A DNA stretch of 64,000 nt. Source: Asanoa iriomotensis (GTDB lineage Bacteria > Actinomycetota > Actinomycetes > Mycobacteriales > Micromonosporaceae). The translations under genes and the position numbers were made by a program. Where the stretch lies: the NCBI RefSeq assembly GCF_016862515.1, contig NZ_BONC01000009.1:62001-126000 (forward strand), in the 5' to 3' direction. Shown here one piece after another: positions 56,881 to 64,000 of this stretch; positions within the stretch are counted from its first letter, which is position 1; the number at the start of each line of letters is the position of its first letter. The notes below the pieces were generated by a model, which worked only from the letters and a program-made list of their open reading frames with translations, ran no database searches and was not told the origin of the DNA.

Positions 56881-58227
56881 ATGAGCAGAAAGGTTCTGAT
56901 CGCTGCGGCCGTGACCATGGTGGCCGCGCTGGCCACGGCCTGCACGACGCCTGGCTCGGCCCCGGCCGCCAAGGTCGACCCCTCCCAAGCCGTGCAGACC
57001 GACATCTCCGGCCTGCCGGCCACCACGCTCAGCGTCTGGACCTCCGAGAGCGGCAACCGGCTGGACATCCTCAAGCGCCTCGGTGACCGCTTCCATGAGA
57101 AGTACCCGAACGTCACGGTCAACTGGACGGTCCGCGACTTCGGCTCCTACCCCGCGCAGATCAAGCTGGCGCTCAGCTCCAACGACGGCCCGGACGTGGC
57201 GATCGGCAACCTCGGGTGGTCCCTCGACGGCCCGCTGATCAAGGCGGGCCTCTTCCGCCCGCTCGACGACTACGCCAAAGCCTACGGTTGGGACACCCGC
57301 TATCCGGAGGTCGGCCTCCGGCAGCTCAGGTTCACCGAGGACGGCAAGAAGTACGGCGAGGGCCCGATCTGGGGCACGCCGTACGCCTCCGACGTCATCG
57401 GTTGGTTCTACAACGGCGACCTCCTCAACCAGATCGGCGCGCAGGCGCCGGCCACAATGGACGAGCTCGAGGGAGTGCTCGCGAAGTCGAAGGCGGCCGG
57501 CCAGCAGCCGATCGTGTTCGGCAACAAGGACGGCTGGCCGGTCTGGCACCTGGTCTACGACCTCGTCGGGCAGTACTGCACGCCGGATCAGGTCGCCGGC
57601 GTCGTCTACGGCGACCAGGGCGCGACCTACCAGGACGCGTGCATCGCGCAGGCGGTGAACAAGGTCGTCGAGTGGAAGAACGCCGGCTACATCCGCGACG
57701 ACGTCAACGCGATCGCACAGGCGGACGCGGGAGCCAACTTCCGGAAGGGCCAGGGGCTGTTCTTCCCCGCGGGCTCCTGGGAGGCCTCCGACATGCCCGC
57801 GCAGGTGGGTTTCTTCCTCACCCCGCCGCGCCAGCAGGGCGGCCCCGTCAGGGCGGTGGGCTCGTTCGGCTACGCCTTCCACATCGCCGCGCGCAGTGAC
57901 AACGTGGCCGCCGGGGCGGCGTTCGTCGACTGGATGTCCAATGAGGACGCGGCCCGGGAGTTCTTCGCCTCCGGCGACATCGCGCCGCTTCCGGTCGACA
58001 GCCCCAAGCTCAAGGACGGCAAGGTGTTCTCCGACATCTACGGCGCGTGGAGCACCGTGCTGGAGAACGACAACCTGCTGCCCTACCTGGAGTTCGCGAC
58101 GCCCACGTCGGCCGAGGTCAACTACCCGGTGCTGCAGCGGATCCTCGGCGGGCAGCAGAGCGTCGACGACGGCCTCAAGGCGATCGAGGAGAGCCGGGCG
58201 AAGTTCATAGCGGAGAACGCGGGATGA
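56881..58227 (+). CDS. Extracellular sugar-binding lipoprotein of second ABC importer
   Basis: The 448-residue solute-binding protein has a lipobox LATAC (Cys about residue 20). The body is a CUT1-type cluster-B binding protein: TTLSVWTSESGNRLDILKRL, PDVAIGNLGWSLDG, GTPYASDVIGWFYN. I prefer ATG 56881; a GTG at 56872 sits too close to the ggagagg SD. It overlaps the first permease by 4 bp (ATGA). The ligand is unknown. Confidence 0.88.
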   Translation: MSRKVLIAAAVTMVAALATACTTPGSAPAAKVDPSQAVQTDISGLPATTLSVWTSESGNRLDILKRLGDRFHEKYPNVTVNWTVRDFGSYPAQIKLALSSNDGPDVAIGNLGWSLDGPLIKAGLFRPLDDYAKAYGWDTRYPEVGLRQLRFTEDGKKYGEGPIWGTPYASDVIGWFYNGDLLNQIGAQAPATMDELEGVLAKSKAAGQQPIVFGNKDGWPVWHLVYDLVGQYCTPDQVAGVVYGDQGATYQDACIAQAVNKVVEWKNAGYIRDDVNAIAQADAGANFRKGQGLFFPAGSWEASDMPAQVGFFLTPPRQQGGPVRAVGSFGYAFHIAARSDNVAAGAAFVDWMSNEDAAREFFASGDIAPLPVDSPKLKDGKVFSDIYGAWSTVLENDNLLPYLEFATPTSAEVNYPVLQRILGGQQSVDDGLKAIEESRAKFIAENAG

Positions 58228-59177
58228 CCGCACAGGGCGCTCCGGCCGTCAACAGTGCCGCACGGCGCCCCGCCGCGCCGGCGCCGCTCCCCCACCCGGG
58301 GGCACGGCGCCGGCGGCGACGCCGCAACCTGACGGCGTACCTCTATATCGCACCGGCGATGGTGCTGTTCCTGGTGTTCGCGCTCGGCCCGTTCCTGCAC
58401 GCGGTGTGGCTGTCGTTCTTCGACTGGGACGGCATCACCATCGGCACCTGGACGGGTCTGGGCAACTACCGCGCCGTCCTGACCGACCCGATGATCAGGG
58501 AGGCGTTCGGGCATTCGCTGGTGTTGATCGCGATGTTCGCGACGATCCCGGTCGCGATCGGGCTCGCCATCGCCACGATCATGACCACCGTCCGGGTGCG
58601 CGGGTCGACGGCGTTCCGGGTCGCGATCTTCCTGCCCCAGGTGGTCTCCTCGGTCGTGGTCGGCGTCATCTGGAACTGGCTGTACGCCCCGGACGGGCCG
58701 ATCAACGAACTGCTGCGCAGCGTCGGTCTCGGCAGCCTGGCCCGCCCGTGGCTGGGCGACTTCACCTGGTCGCTGCCCTCCATCGGGCTGATCGGCGCCT
58801 GGATGCTGATGGGCCTGTGCATGGTGCTCTTCGTCGCGGGCATCCAGCAGATCGACGGCAACCTGTACGACGCCGTCCGGGTCGACGGCGGCGGGCGGTG
58901 GCGCGAACTGCTCACCGTGACGATCCCCAGCCTGCGCTACGAGTTCGGCGTCGTGCTGACCCTGACCATCGTCGGCGCGCTGCGCACCTTCGACCTCGTG
59001 TTCGTCATGACGCGCGGTGGACCGGGGACGGAGACGACCGTGCCCGGGCTGCTGCTCTACAACCGGGCGTTCGTCGACGGGCGGGTCGGCCAGGCCTGCG
59101 CGATCGCGGTGATCCTGGCGATCCTGGTCTTCGCCATCACCGTGACCATCGACCGCGTCGCCGCGAAAGAGTCGTGA
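58224..59177 (+). CDS. Second sugar ABC importer permease, MalF-type
   Basis: The 317-residue permease has a basic N-terminal tail rich in Arg and Pro (1-35) and six predicted membrane segments. The EAA loop is LYDAVRVDGGGRWRELLTVTI (about 215-235). ATG at 58224 overlaps the binding-protein stop (ATGA); the long upstream open frame is not coding. It overlaps the second permease by 4 bp (GTGA). Confidence 0.9.
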   Translation: MTAQGAPAVNSAARRPAAPAPLPHPGARRRRRRRNLTAYLYIAPAMVLFLVFALGPFLHAVWLSFFDWDGITIGTWTGLGNYRAVLTDPMIREAFGHSLVLIAMFATIPVAIGLAIATIMTTVRVRGSTAFRVAIFLPQVVSSVVVGVIWNWLYAPDGPINELLRSVGLGSLARPWLGDFTWSLPSIGLIGAWMLMGLCMVLFVAGIQQIDGNLYDAVRVDGGGRWRELLTVTIPSLRYEFGVVLTLTIVGALRTFDLVFVMTRGGPGTETTVPGLLLYNRAFVDGRVGQACAIAVILAILVFAITVTIDRVAAKES

Positions 59178-60001
59178 CCGTGGTCAGCACTCGCGAGCGG
59201 GTCCTCGCCTACGCCTTCCTCACGTTCTTCGCGCTCACCGCGCTGTTCCCGATCGTCGGGGTCGTCATGCTGGCACTCAACCCGCGCGACGCCCAGGTGT
59301 CCGGCTTCAGCCTCCCCCAGGAGTTCCACCCGCAGACGTTCGTGGAGGCGTGGGAGATCGCGCAGCTCTCGACGTACCTGCGCTCGAGTGTCATCGTGTC
59401 GTTCTTCGTCGTCATCGGCACGACCGCGCTGGCGATCCTCGCCGGCTACGCGTTCGGCACCATGCGGTTCCGCGGCCAGGACTGGCTGTTCTACCTGATG
59501 CTGGCCGGGATGATCCTGCCGTTCGAGGCGGTGATCGTGCCGCTCTACTACGACCTGCGCCAGTTCAACCTGACCGACACCTACGCCTCGCTGATCCTTC
59601 CGCAGATCGGCGTCAACGTGTGCTTCGGGACCTTCTGGATGCGGGCCTACTTCCGCTCCGTACCCCGTTCGATGCTGGAGGCCGCACAGGTGGACGGCGC
59701 GGGCTCGATCCGCACCCTGCTCCGGGTCGCCCTGCCGCCCGGCAGACCTGCCGTGCTGACCCTGGTCGTGCTGCTGTTCATGTGGTCCTGGAACGAGTTC
59801 CTGCTGCCGCTGGTGATGGTGACCAAAGAGACGCTGCGCACCGCGCCGCTCGGGCTCGCCTTCTTCGCCGGCCAGCACACGACCGACCGGGTCGGCATGG
59901 CGGCCGCGGCGGTGATCGTCTCGGCGCCGGTCATCCTCGTCTTCGTCATCTTCCAACGCTCCTTCATCAGGGGCATGGCCGCCGGCGCGGTGAAGGAGTA
60001 G
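59174..60001 (+). CDS. Second sugar ABC importer permease, MalG-type
   Basis: The 275-residue permease has six predicted membrane segments and the EAA loop LEAAQVDGAGSIRTLLRVALP (about 178-198). GTG at 59174 overlaps the MalF-type stop; GTG 59180 is an alternative. There is no ATPase gene in the locus, as for the importer at 18-21 kb, so a shared ATPase is likely. It ends 3 bp before the AraC gene. Confidence 0.9.
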   Translation: MTVVSTRERVLAYAFLTFFALTALFPIVGVVMLALNPRDAQVSGFSLPQEFHPQTFVEAWEIAQLSTYLRSSVIVSFFVVIGTTALAILAGYAFGTMRFRGQDWLFYLMLAGMILPFEAVIVPLYYDLRQFNLTDTYASLILPQIGVNVCFGTFWMRAYFRSVPRSMLEAAQVDGAGSIRTLLRVALPPGRPAVLTLVVLLFMWSWNEFLLPLVMVTKETLRTAPLGLAFFAGQHTTDRVGMAAAAVIVSAPVILVFVIFQRSFIRGMAAGAVKE

Positions 60002-60004
60002 CGC

Positions 60005-60850
60005 GTGGCCCACGTGGACCTCGTGGGCCTCTGGCACGAGGCCTCCTTCCGACTCGTCGAGACGTACGACGTGGCGGTCGAGCGGGGTTGGCGGATCGCC
60101 CTGGACCGGCAGCCGTACGGCGAGGTGGTGCAGGTGCTCTCGGGGCACTGCCGCTTCTCGCTGGGCGGCGAGCACCGGGACGTCGGACCGGCGGAGGTCG
60201 GTGTGCTGCTGCCCGGCCCGGACCGGGTCACCGCCGACGTCGGGCCCGAGCCGCTGCGGTTGCGCGGCTTCGGGTTCCGGGTCGAGCTGTTCGGCGCGAT
60301 CGAGCTCTCCGGCCTGCTCGGCCTGCCGCTCGCGATCTCGCGCCCGTGGCCCGACCTGGTCGACGGGCTGGCCGAGGCCGTGCGCTGGGGTCGCGTCGGC
60401 GGCCCGGCGGAGGCGTTTCGCGCCCGTGCCCACGCCGAGCTTGCCACGGCCTCGCTCGTCGAGCACCTGGGCGAGGTGCGGGCCCTCGGGGGCGCCGTGC
60501 GGCCGGAGGTCGCGGCCGCGCTGGCGCTCATGGAGCAGGAGGCCGGCGGCGCCCTCGACCTGGCGACGTTGGCGGCCGCGGTCCACCTCTCGCCGAAGCA
60601 TTTCGCGCGGCTGTTCAAGCGGGTGACCGGCGTACCGCCGATGACCTATCTGCAGGCCCTGCGGGTCAGCCGGGCCCGCGCCGTGCTCGCGGAGACGCAG
60701 CGGCCGGTCGCCGCGATCGCGAGCGACCTCGGCTTCGCCGACGCCGCACACCTCAGCCGCGCGTTCCGCCGGGCGTACGGGACGACTCCACGCGACTTTC
60801 GGTCAGGTGCACGCTCCTCGGCGTCAAGAACTCGGGCGCCGGCGGGATGA
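60005..60850 (+). CDS. AraC-family transcriptional regulator
   Basis: The 281-residue protein has an N-terminal cupin-like ligand-binding domain (about 15-100) and a C-terminal double helix-turn-helix (about 180-275, LDLATLAAAVHLSPKHFARLF, and IASDLGFADAAHLSRAF before AYGTTPRDF). It starts with GTG at 60005, a few bases after the permease stop, and probably responds to the imported sugar or a product and activates this operon. Its stop overlaps a possible ATG of the following gene. Confidence 0.88.
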   Translation: MAHVDLVGLWHEASFRLVETYDVAVERGWRIALDRQPYGEVVQVLSGHCRFSLGGEHRDVGPAEVGVLLPGPDRVTADVGPEPLRLRGFGFRVELFGAIELSGLLGLPLAISRPWPDLVDGLAEAVRWGRVGGPAEAFRARAHAELATASLVEHLGEVRALGGAVRPEVAAALALMEQEAGGALDLATLAAAVHLSPKHFARLFKRVTGVPPMTYLQALRVSRARAVLAETQRPVAAIASDLGFADAAHLSRAFRRAYGTTPRDFRSGARSSASRTRAPAG

Positions 60851-60885
60851 CGATGGCAGGTACCACCGAGGCAGAGGAGACACCG

Positions 60886-61626
60886 ATGGTCGAGGTCACG
60901 TTGACCCAGGCACAGGTTGACCGGTTCCACGAGCGGGGCTTCCTGCGGCTCGCGGCGATCACCAGCCAGGAGGAGGTCACCCGCCTGCAGGGCGTCTACG
61001 ACGGGCTGTTCGAGCCGGGTGCGCTCGTCTCCGAACGGGACCGGTACGAGCTCGCCGGCAGCCCCGACGCACCGCCCGCGCTGCCGCAGATCGTGAACCC
61101 GGAGCGTTACGCCCCGCAGCTCCTCGAGACCATCGCGTACCGCAACGCCACCCGGGTCGCGGCCCAGTTGCTGGGCGACGACGTGAAGCCCGGCGGCATG
61201 CACGCGATCCGCAAGCCGGCCAAGGACGGCGCGGCGACCCCATGGCACCAGGACGAGGCTTACTGGGATCCGGCGTACGAGCACCGGGGCATCAGCATCT
61301 GGATACCGCTACAGCCGGCGACCCTGGAGAACGGCTGCATGCAGTTCGTGCCCGGCAGCCACCACCTCGGCGTCCAGCCGCACCAGCTGATCAACGCCGA
61401 CTCGCACGGCCTCGAGCTGGCCTCGCTCGAACTGGTCGAGGAGGCGGTGGCCTGCCCGCTGCCGCCCGGCGGCGCGACCATCCATTTCAGCCGCACCGTG
61501 CATTACGCGGGCCCCAACACCAGCACCGAACCGCGACGCGCCCTGATCATGGGCTTCTCCACGCCGCCGACCCTGTTGCCGCAACCGCGGCACATGCCGT
61601 GGCAGCGCCCCGAGTGGTACGCCTGA
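60886..61626 (+). CDS. Phytanoyl-CoA dioxygenase-like Fe(II)/2-oxoglutarate oxygenase
   Basis: The 246-residue protein has a double-stranded beta-helix with HQD in PWHQDEAYW (H121 and D123), a distal H206 in the HYAGPN stretch (preceded by HFSRTV), and R in PRRALIMGF, matching the metal- and 2-oxoglutarate-binding residues of the PhyH family. It would hydroxylate an unreactive C-H or open an ether link. I choose ATG 60886, which has AGGAG 6 nt before it; ATG 60847 or 60853 are possible and would add about 11-13 residues, with the first overlapping the AraC stop. The substrate is probably sugar-related. Confidence 0.85.
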   Translation: MVEVTLTQAQVDRFHERGFLRLAAITSQEEVTRLQGVYDGLFEPGALVSERDRYELAGSPDAPPALPQIVNPERYAPQLLETIAYRNATRVAAQLLGDDVKPGGMHAIRKPAKDGAATPWHQDEAYWDPAYEHRGISIWIPLQPATLENGCMQFVPGSHHLGVQPHQLINADSHGLELASLELVEEAVACPLPPGGATIHFSRTVHYAGPNTSTEPRRALIMGFSTPPTLLPQPRHMPWQRPEWYA

Positions 61627-61649
61627 CACCTGCCGAAAGGATCAAGAAC

Positions 61650-62753
61650 ATGCCCATGCGCCTCGGAGTCCTCGGACTCGGCAGCGTCTTCTGGGGTCCC
61701 TACTCCTCGTTGATCCAGCGGCTCGCCGCTGACGGCCAGGCCGAACTCGTGGCCGGGTACGACGTCGACGCCGGCAAGCGGAAGGCGACGGCCGCCCGCT
61801 TCGGCATCGACACCGACCTGGACGGCCCGGACGCGCTGCTGTCCCGCGACGACGTCGACGCCGTCCTCGTGCTCACCAGCATGAACGAGCACGGCGACCT
61901 GGCCCTCGCCGCCCTCGAACGGGGCAAACACGTGCTGGTCGAGAAGCCGATGGCGACCAGCCTGGAGCAGGCCCGCACGCTCGTCGACGCGGCCGCGGCG
62001 TCGGATCGGCTGCTGGTCTGCGCGCCGCACATCGTGCTGTCGCCGACCTACCAGGAGATGCACAATCGGGTACGGGCCGGCGAGGTCGGACCGTTGCTGC
62101 TGGGCCGCGCGCGCTACGGCTGGTCCGGCCCGTGGTGGGGCAAGTGGTTCTACCAGCCCGGCGGCGGCTCGCTGTTCGACCTCGGTGTCTACAACCTGAC
62201 CGCACTCTGCGGTTTCTTCGGGCCGGTGCGCCGGGTGACCGCGATGGTGGGAGTCGCGATCCCGCAACGCGAGGCGGAGGGCGAATTGCTCGAGGTCCGC
62301 TCCGACGACAACGCCCACGTCGTGCTCGACTTCGGAGACAACCGGTTCGCGTCGATCGCGTGCGGCTTCACGATCCAGAAGTACCGGTCGCCCGCCATTG
62401 AGCTCTACGGCCGCGACGGGGTGCTCCAGATGCTCGGCGACGACTGGGCTCCCGAAGGGTTCGAGCAGTGGCGCAACGACCGCGGCTCGTGGGAGGTCGT
62501 GCCCGAGACCGACCGGAACTGGCCCTGGACCGACGGCCTGCGGCACCTGGTCGACTGCGCCAGGCGCGGCGTCCCGACGGTCAACCGACCCGAGCATGCC
62601 TACCACGCGTTGGAGGTCATGCTCGCGGCGAAGCGGTCGGCCGAGGAGGGCCGGGTCATCGAGATCGAGAGCAGCTTTCCCGCCCTGGACTACAGCGCGG
62701 TGGGCGACACCGGCGCCGACCACCGCCGGCTGCACGACCCCCGCTCGACATGA
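61650..62753 (+). CDS. Gfo/Idh/MocA-family oxidoreductase
   Basis: The 367-residue protein has a Rossmann motif RLGVLGLGSVFWGP (about 4-17), the EKPMATS motif (about 96-102) and a full C-terminal domain ending in an unusual extension (about 340-367). It is predicted to oxidise a sugar or its derivative with NAD(P). SD aaagga lies about 8 nt before ATG 61650. It overlaps the ROK gene by 4 bp (ATGA). With the dioxygenase and importer it makes a small oxidative sugar locus. Confidence 0.87.
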   Translation: MPMRLGVLGLGSVFWGPYSSLIQRLAADGQAELVAGYDVDAGKRKATAARFGIDTDLDGPDALLSRDDVDAVLVLTSMNEHGDLALAALERGKHVLVEKPMATSLEQARTLVDAAAASDRLLVCAPHIVLSPTYQEMHNRVRAGEVGPLLLGRARYGWSGPWWGKWFYQPGGGSLFDLGVYNLTALCGFFGPVRRVTAMVGVAIPQREAEGELLEVRSDDNAHVVLDFGDNRFASIACGFTIQKYRSPAIELYGRDGVLQMLGDDWAPEGFEQWRNDRGSWEVVPETDRNWPWTDGLRHLVDCARRGVPTVNRPEHAYHALEVMLAAKRSAEEGRVIEIESSFPALDYSAVGDTGADHRRLHDPRST

Positions 62754-63616
62754 CCGTTCTGGCGCTCGACCTGGGCGCCACCAATCTCCGTGGCGCGCTT
62801 GTCGACCGGGACGCCATCCTGCGCCGGGAGACCATCCCGACGAAGTCCGTCACGCTCCACGATGGACTAGAACGGCTGGTAACCGGACTGCTGCGGGTCC
62901 CGATCGCCGGAGTGGGAGTCGGCGTGCCCGAGTACGTCAACCAGGGCACAGTGACAAGCGCCGAGGTGCTCGACTGGACCCCCGACACCGCCGCACGCGT
63001 CGAGCGGCTGGTGGCCCGTCTGACGGGCGGTCCCGTCCCGGTCTTCGTCGAGGCCGACGTGCGGTGCGCGGCGAGCGCCGAGCACAGCCGACTCGACCGT
63101 CCCGACCGGATGAGCCTGCTCTACGTGTCCTGGGGCTCGGGCGTCTCCAGCACGCTCGTCCTGCCCGGCGGCGCCTGCTGGGCGGGAGCGCGCGGCGAGG
63201 CGCTGGCCCTCGGCGAGTGGCGCGACGAACGGGACCGCCGCCTCGAAGACGTCGCCTCCGGCCACGGCATCGAACGCGCGTACGCGGGAGGCGGCGACAT
63301 CGACGCGATCGAGATCCACCGCCGCGCACTCGACGGCGACACGTTCGCGCGGGACCTGTTCGAGACGGCCGGCCTCACCCTCGCGACGGCCATCCGCCAC
63401 CTGGTCGACGTCCTGGACCCGCACGCTGTCGTGCTCGGCGGTGGGCTGGGCGTCACCGAACACCTCGGCCAGACGGCTTTGCACACCCGCCTGGCCTCCG
63501 GTTGGCGACGCCGCGTCGCTCCCCCGGTGCTCCCTGCCCGCACCGGCGCGGACGCCGGCCTGTTCGGCGCCGCGATGCTGGTGCGTCCACGCTCCTCGGC
63601 CGGCGCAACCCCCTGA
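62750..63616 (+). CDS. ROK-family protein without zinc motif
   Basis: The 288-residue protein has the N-terminal ATP-binding DLGATNLRGALVD and GVGVPEYVNQG, where family sugar kinases have the catalytic Asp region, and the C-terminal VVLGGGLGV. The zinc-binding CxCGxxGCxE of ROK sugar kinases is absent: the corresponding region reads GEALALGEWRDERDRR. The protein may bind ATP and a sugar but is unlikely to use zinc. It is last in the locus, just before a strong terminator, and overlaps the oxidoreductase gene by 4 bp. Confidence 0.8.
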   Translation: MTVLALDLGATNLRGALVDRDAILRRETIPTKSVTLHDGLERLVTGLLRVPIAGVGVGVPEYVNQGTVTSAEVLDWTPDTAARVERLVARLTGGPVPVFVEADVRCAASAEHSRLDRPDRMSLLYVSWGSGVSSTLVLPGGACWAGARGEALALGEWRDERDRRLEDVASGHGIERAYAGGGDIDAIEIHRRALDGDTFARDLFETAGLTLATAIRHLVDVLDPHAVVLGGGLGVTEHLGQTALHTRLASGWRRRVAPPVLPARTGADAGLFGAAMLVRPRSSAGATP

Positions 63617-63652
63617 CGAAGCCGCCCCTGCCTCTGGCCGGGGCGGCTTCGT
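63616..63652. terminator. Bidirectional 13-bp hairpin
   Basis: Arms acgaagccgcccc (63616-63628) and ggggcggcttcgt (63640-63652) pair perfectly around an 11-nt loop. It begins at the last base of the ROK stop and lies 12 bp before the stop of the convergent right-edge gene. It probably ends both transcripts. Confidence 0.8.
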
Positions 63653-63663
63653 TCACGCCGAAC

Positions 63664-64000
63664 TTATTCGATGAACACCTTTACTGAGTCGGCCAAGCCG
63701 TCGTTTCGATTGATGCCGACGAAGAACTCGCTCCCCACATGGGTGACATCTTCGATCTCGTCGGTCAGGTTGTTGCTCGGAATCCCGATGTCGCTCTCCA
63801 CATTGCCTCCGGACCAGTTGTACTGGTAGACCCAGTTCCACCCGGTTGCGGGCGTCGAGGTGTTGATCGACTTGGTGTTCCAGACATAGTTCTCGGAGCA
63901 GTCGATGCCCTGGTCGGAACGATTGTCGTGACTCGTCAGGTTGCTCTTCACCAGCGTCCATCCGCTCGTCAGCGCACCGGCGCCGGCATGGGTCCACATG
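63664..64000 (-). CDS. Partial protein of unknown function (right edge)
   Basis: Only the C-terminal part, 111 residues, is in the window; the frame runs to the edge, and the ATG at 63999 is probably internal. The sequence is rich in Asn, Ser, Trp and Gly (WNTKSINTSTPATGWNWVY, WSGGNVESDIGIPSN), with one cysteine, and ends HVGSEFFVGINR... VKVFIE. It looks like an extracellular beta-rich protein; no family is recognised. The base composition is lower in GC than in its neighbours. Confidence 0.5.
   Translation of the reverse strand, partial: MWTHAGAGALTSGWTLVKSNLTSHDNRSDQGIDCSENYVWNTKSINTSTPATGWNWVYQYNWSGGNVESDIGIPSNNLTDEIEDVTHVGSEFFVGINRNDGLADSVKVFIE

Noticed and set aside
1-64000. CRISPR arrays, tRNA or rRNA genes, insertion sequences, phage or conjugation genes
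   Set aside because: I saw no regularly spaced repeats, cloverleaf-like sequences, transposase or integrase in either strand; a covariance-model search was not possible.

Overview
The window is very GC-rich, has many GTG starts, dense 1-4 bp gene overlaps, secreted proteins with PKD/CBM modules, a SigE-family ECF sigma factor, an AfsR/SARP-type regulator and IdeR/DtxR-like iron boxes. This points to a large-genome filamentous actinobacterium, perhaps Micromonosporaceae or Streptomyces-like (inferred from content; no rRNA marker is present). I saw no tRNA, rRNA, CRISPR array, transposase or phage gene.

Layout. 1-3.2 kb: the 3' end of a steroid 5-alpha-reductase-like membrane protein, then a FIST sensor gene coupled to a GAF-GGDEF diguanylate cyclase. 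3.3-8.7 kb: two convergent secreted enzymes, a ThuA/glucose-dehydrogenase/PKD/CBM6 mosaic and a CocE/X-Pro-type hydrolase, separated by a strong hairpin. 8.7-27.7 kb: the most unusual part, a divergent catabolic regulon. Leftward from 21.4 kb run a sugar-type ABC importer without ATPase, a methylmalonyl-CoA-epimerase-like VOC protein, two Gfo/Idh/MocA oxidoreductases, three SDRs, two tandem CoA-transferase alpha/beta pairs and an acyl-CoA ligase. Rightward from 22.5 kb run a TPP-dependent lyase/synthase, an FGGY kinase and an aldehyde dehydrogenase. A HutC-type GntR gene lies between them, with a perfect 16-bp palindrome and degenerate copies at both promoters. A second GntR gene closes the block.

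27.8-36.1 kb: a small membrane protein, a PDZ-bearing NarL-type histidine kinase divergent from its LuxR-type response regulator, a secreted protein of unknown function whose 3' end is partly duplicated downstream, and a large secreted M20-like peptidase. The last two genes carry rare TTA codons in their signal peptides. 36.1-40.5 kb: an AfsR/SARP regulator, a secreted fascin-like protein and a PH-like membrane protein. 40.5-46.8 kb: a three-part adenylation / carrier / acyltransferase-3 membrane protein, divergent from an Fe(III) ABC importer (substrate protein, permease, ATPase). Three tandem iron-box-like sequences lie in the 83 bp between them.

46.8-55 kb: a DHFR/RibD-like reductase divergent from a TetR regulator with two inverted repeats between, an alpha/beta hydrolase, a secreted GH20 hexosaminidase with PKD and a GP-repeat tail, a protein of unknown function, a SigE-family sigma factor with a membrane partner, and a GlsB-like stress membrane protein. 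55-63.6 kb: a second sugar locus with a bicupin, GntR, ABC importer (again without ATPase), AraC regulator, phytanoyl-CoA dioxygenase-like protein, Gfo/Idh/MocA oxidoreductase and a ROK protein lacking the zinc motif. It ends at a strong terminator facing a partial secreted-type protein at the right edge.

Functions come from motif recognition only; substrates of both sugar loci are unknown.
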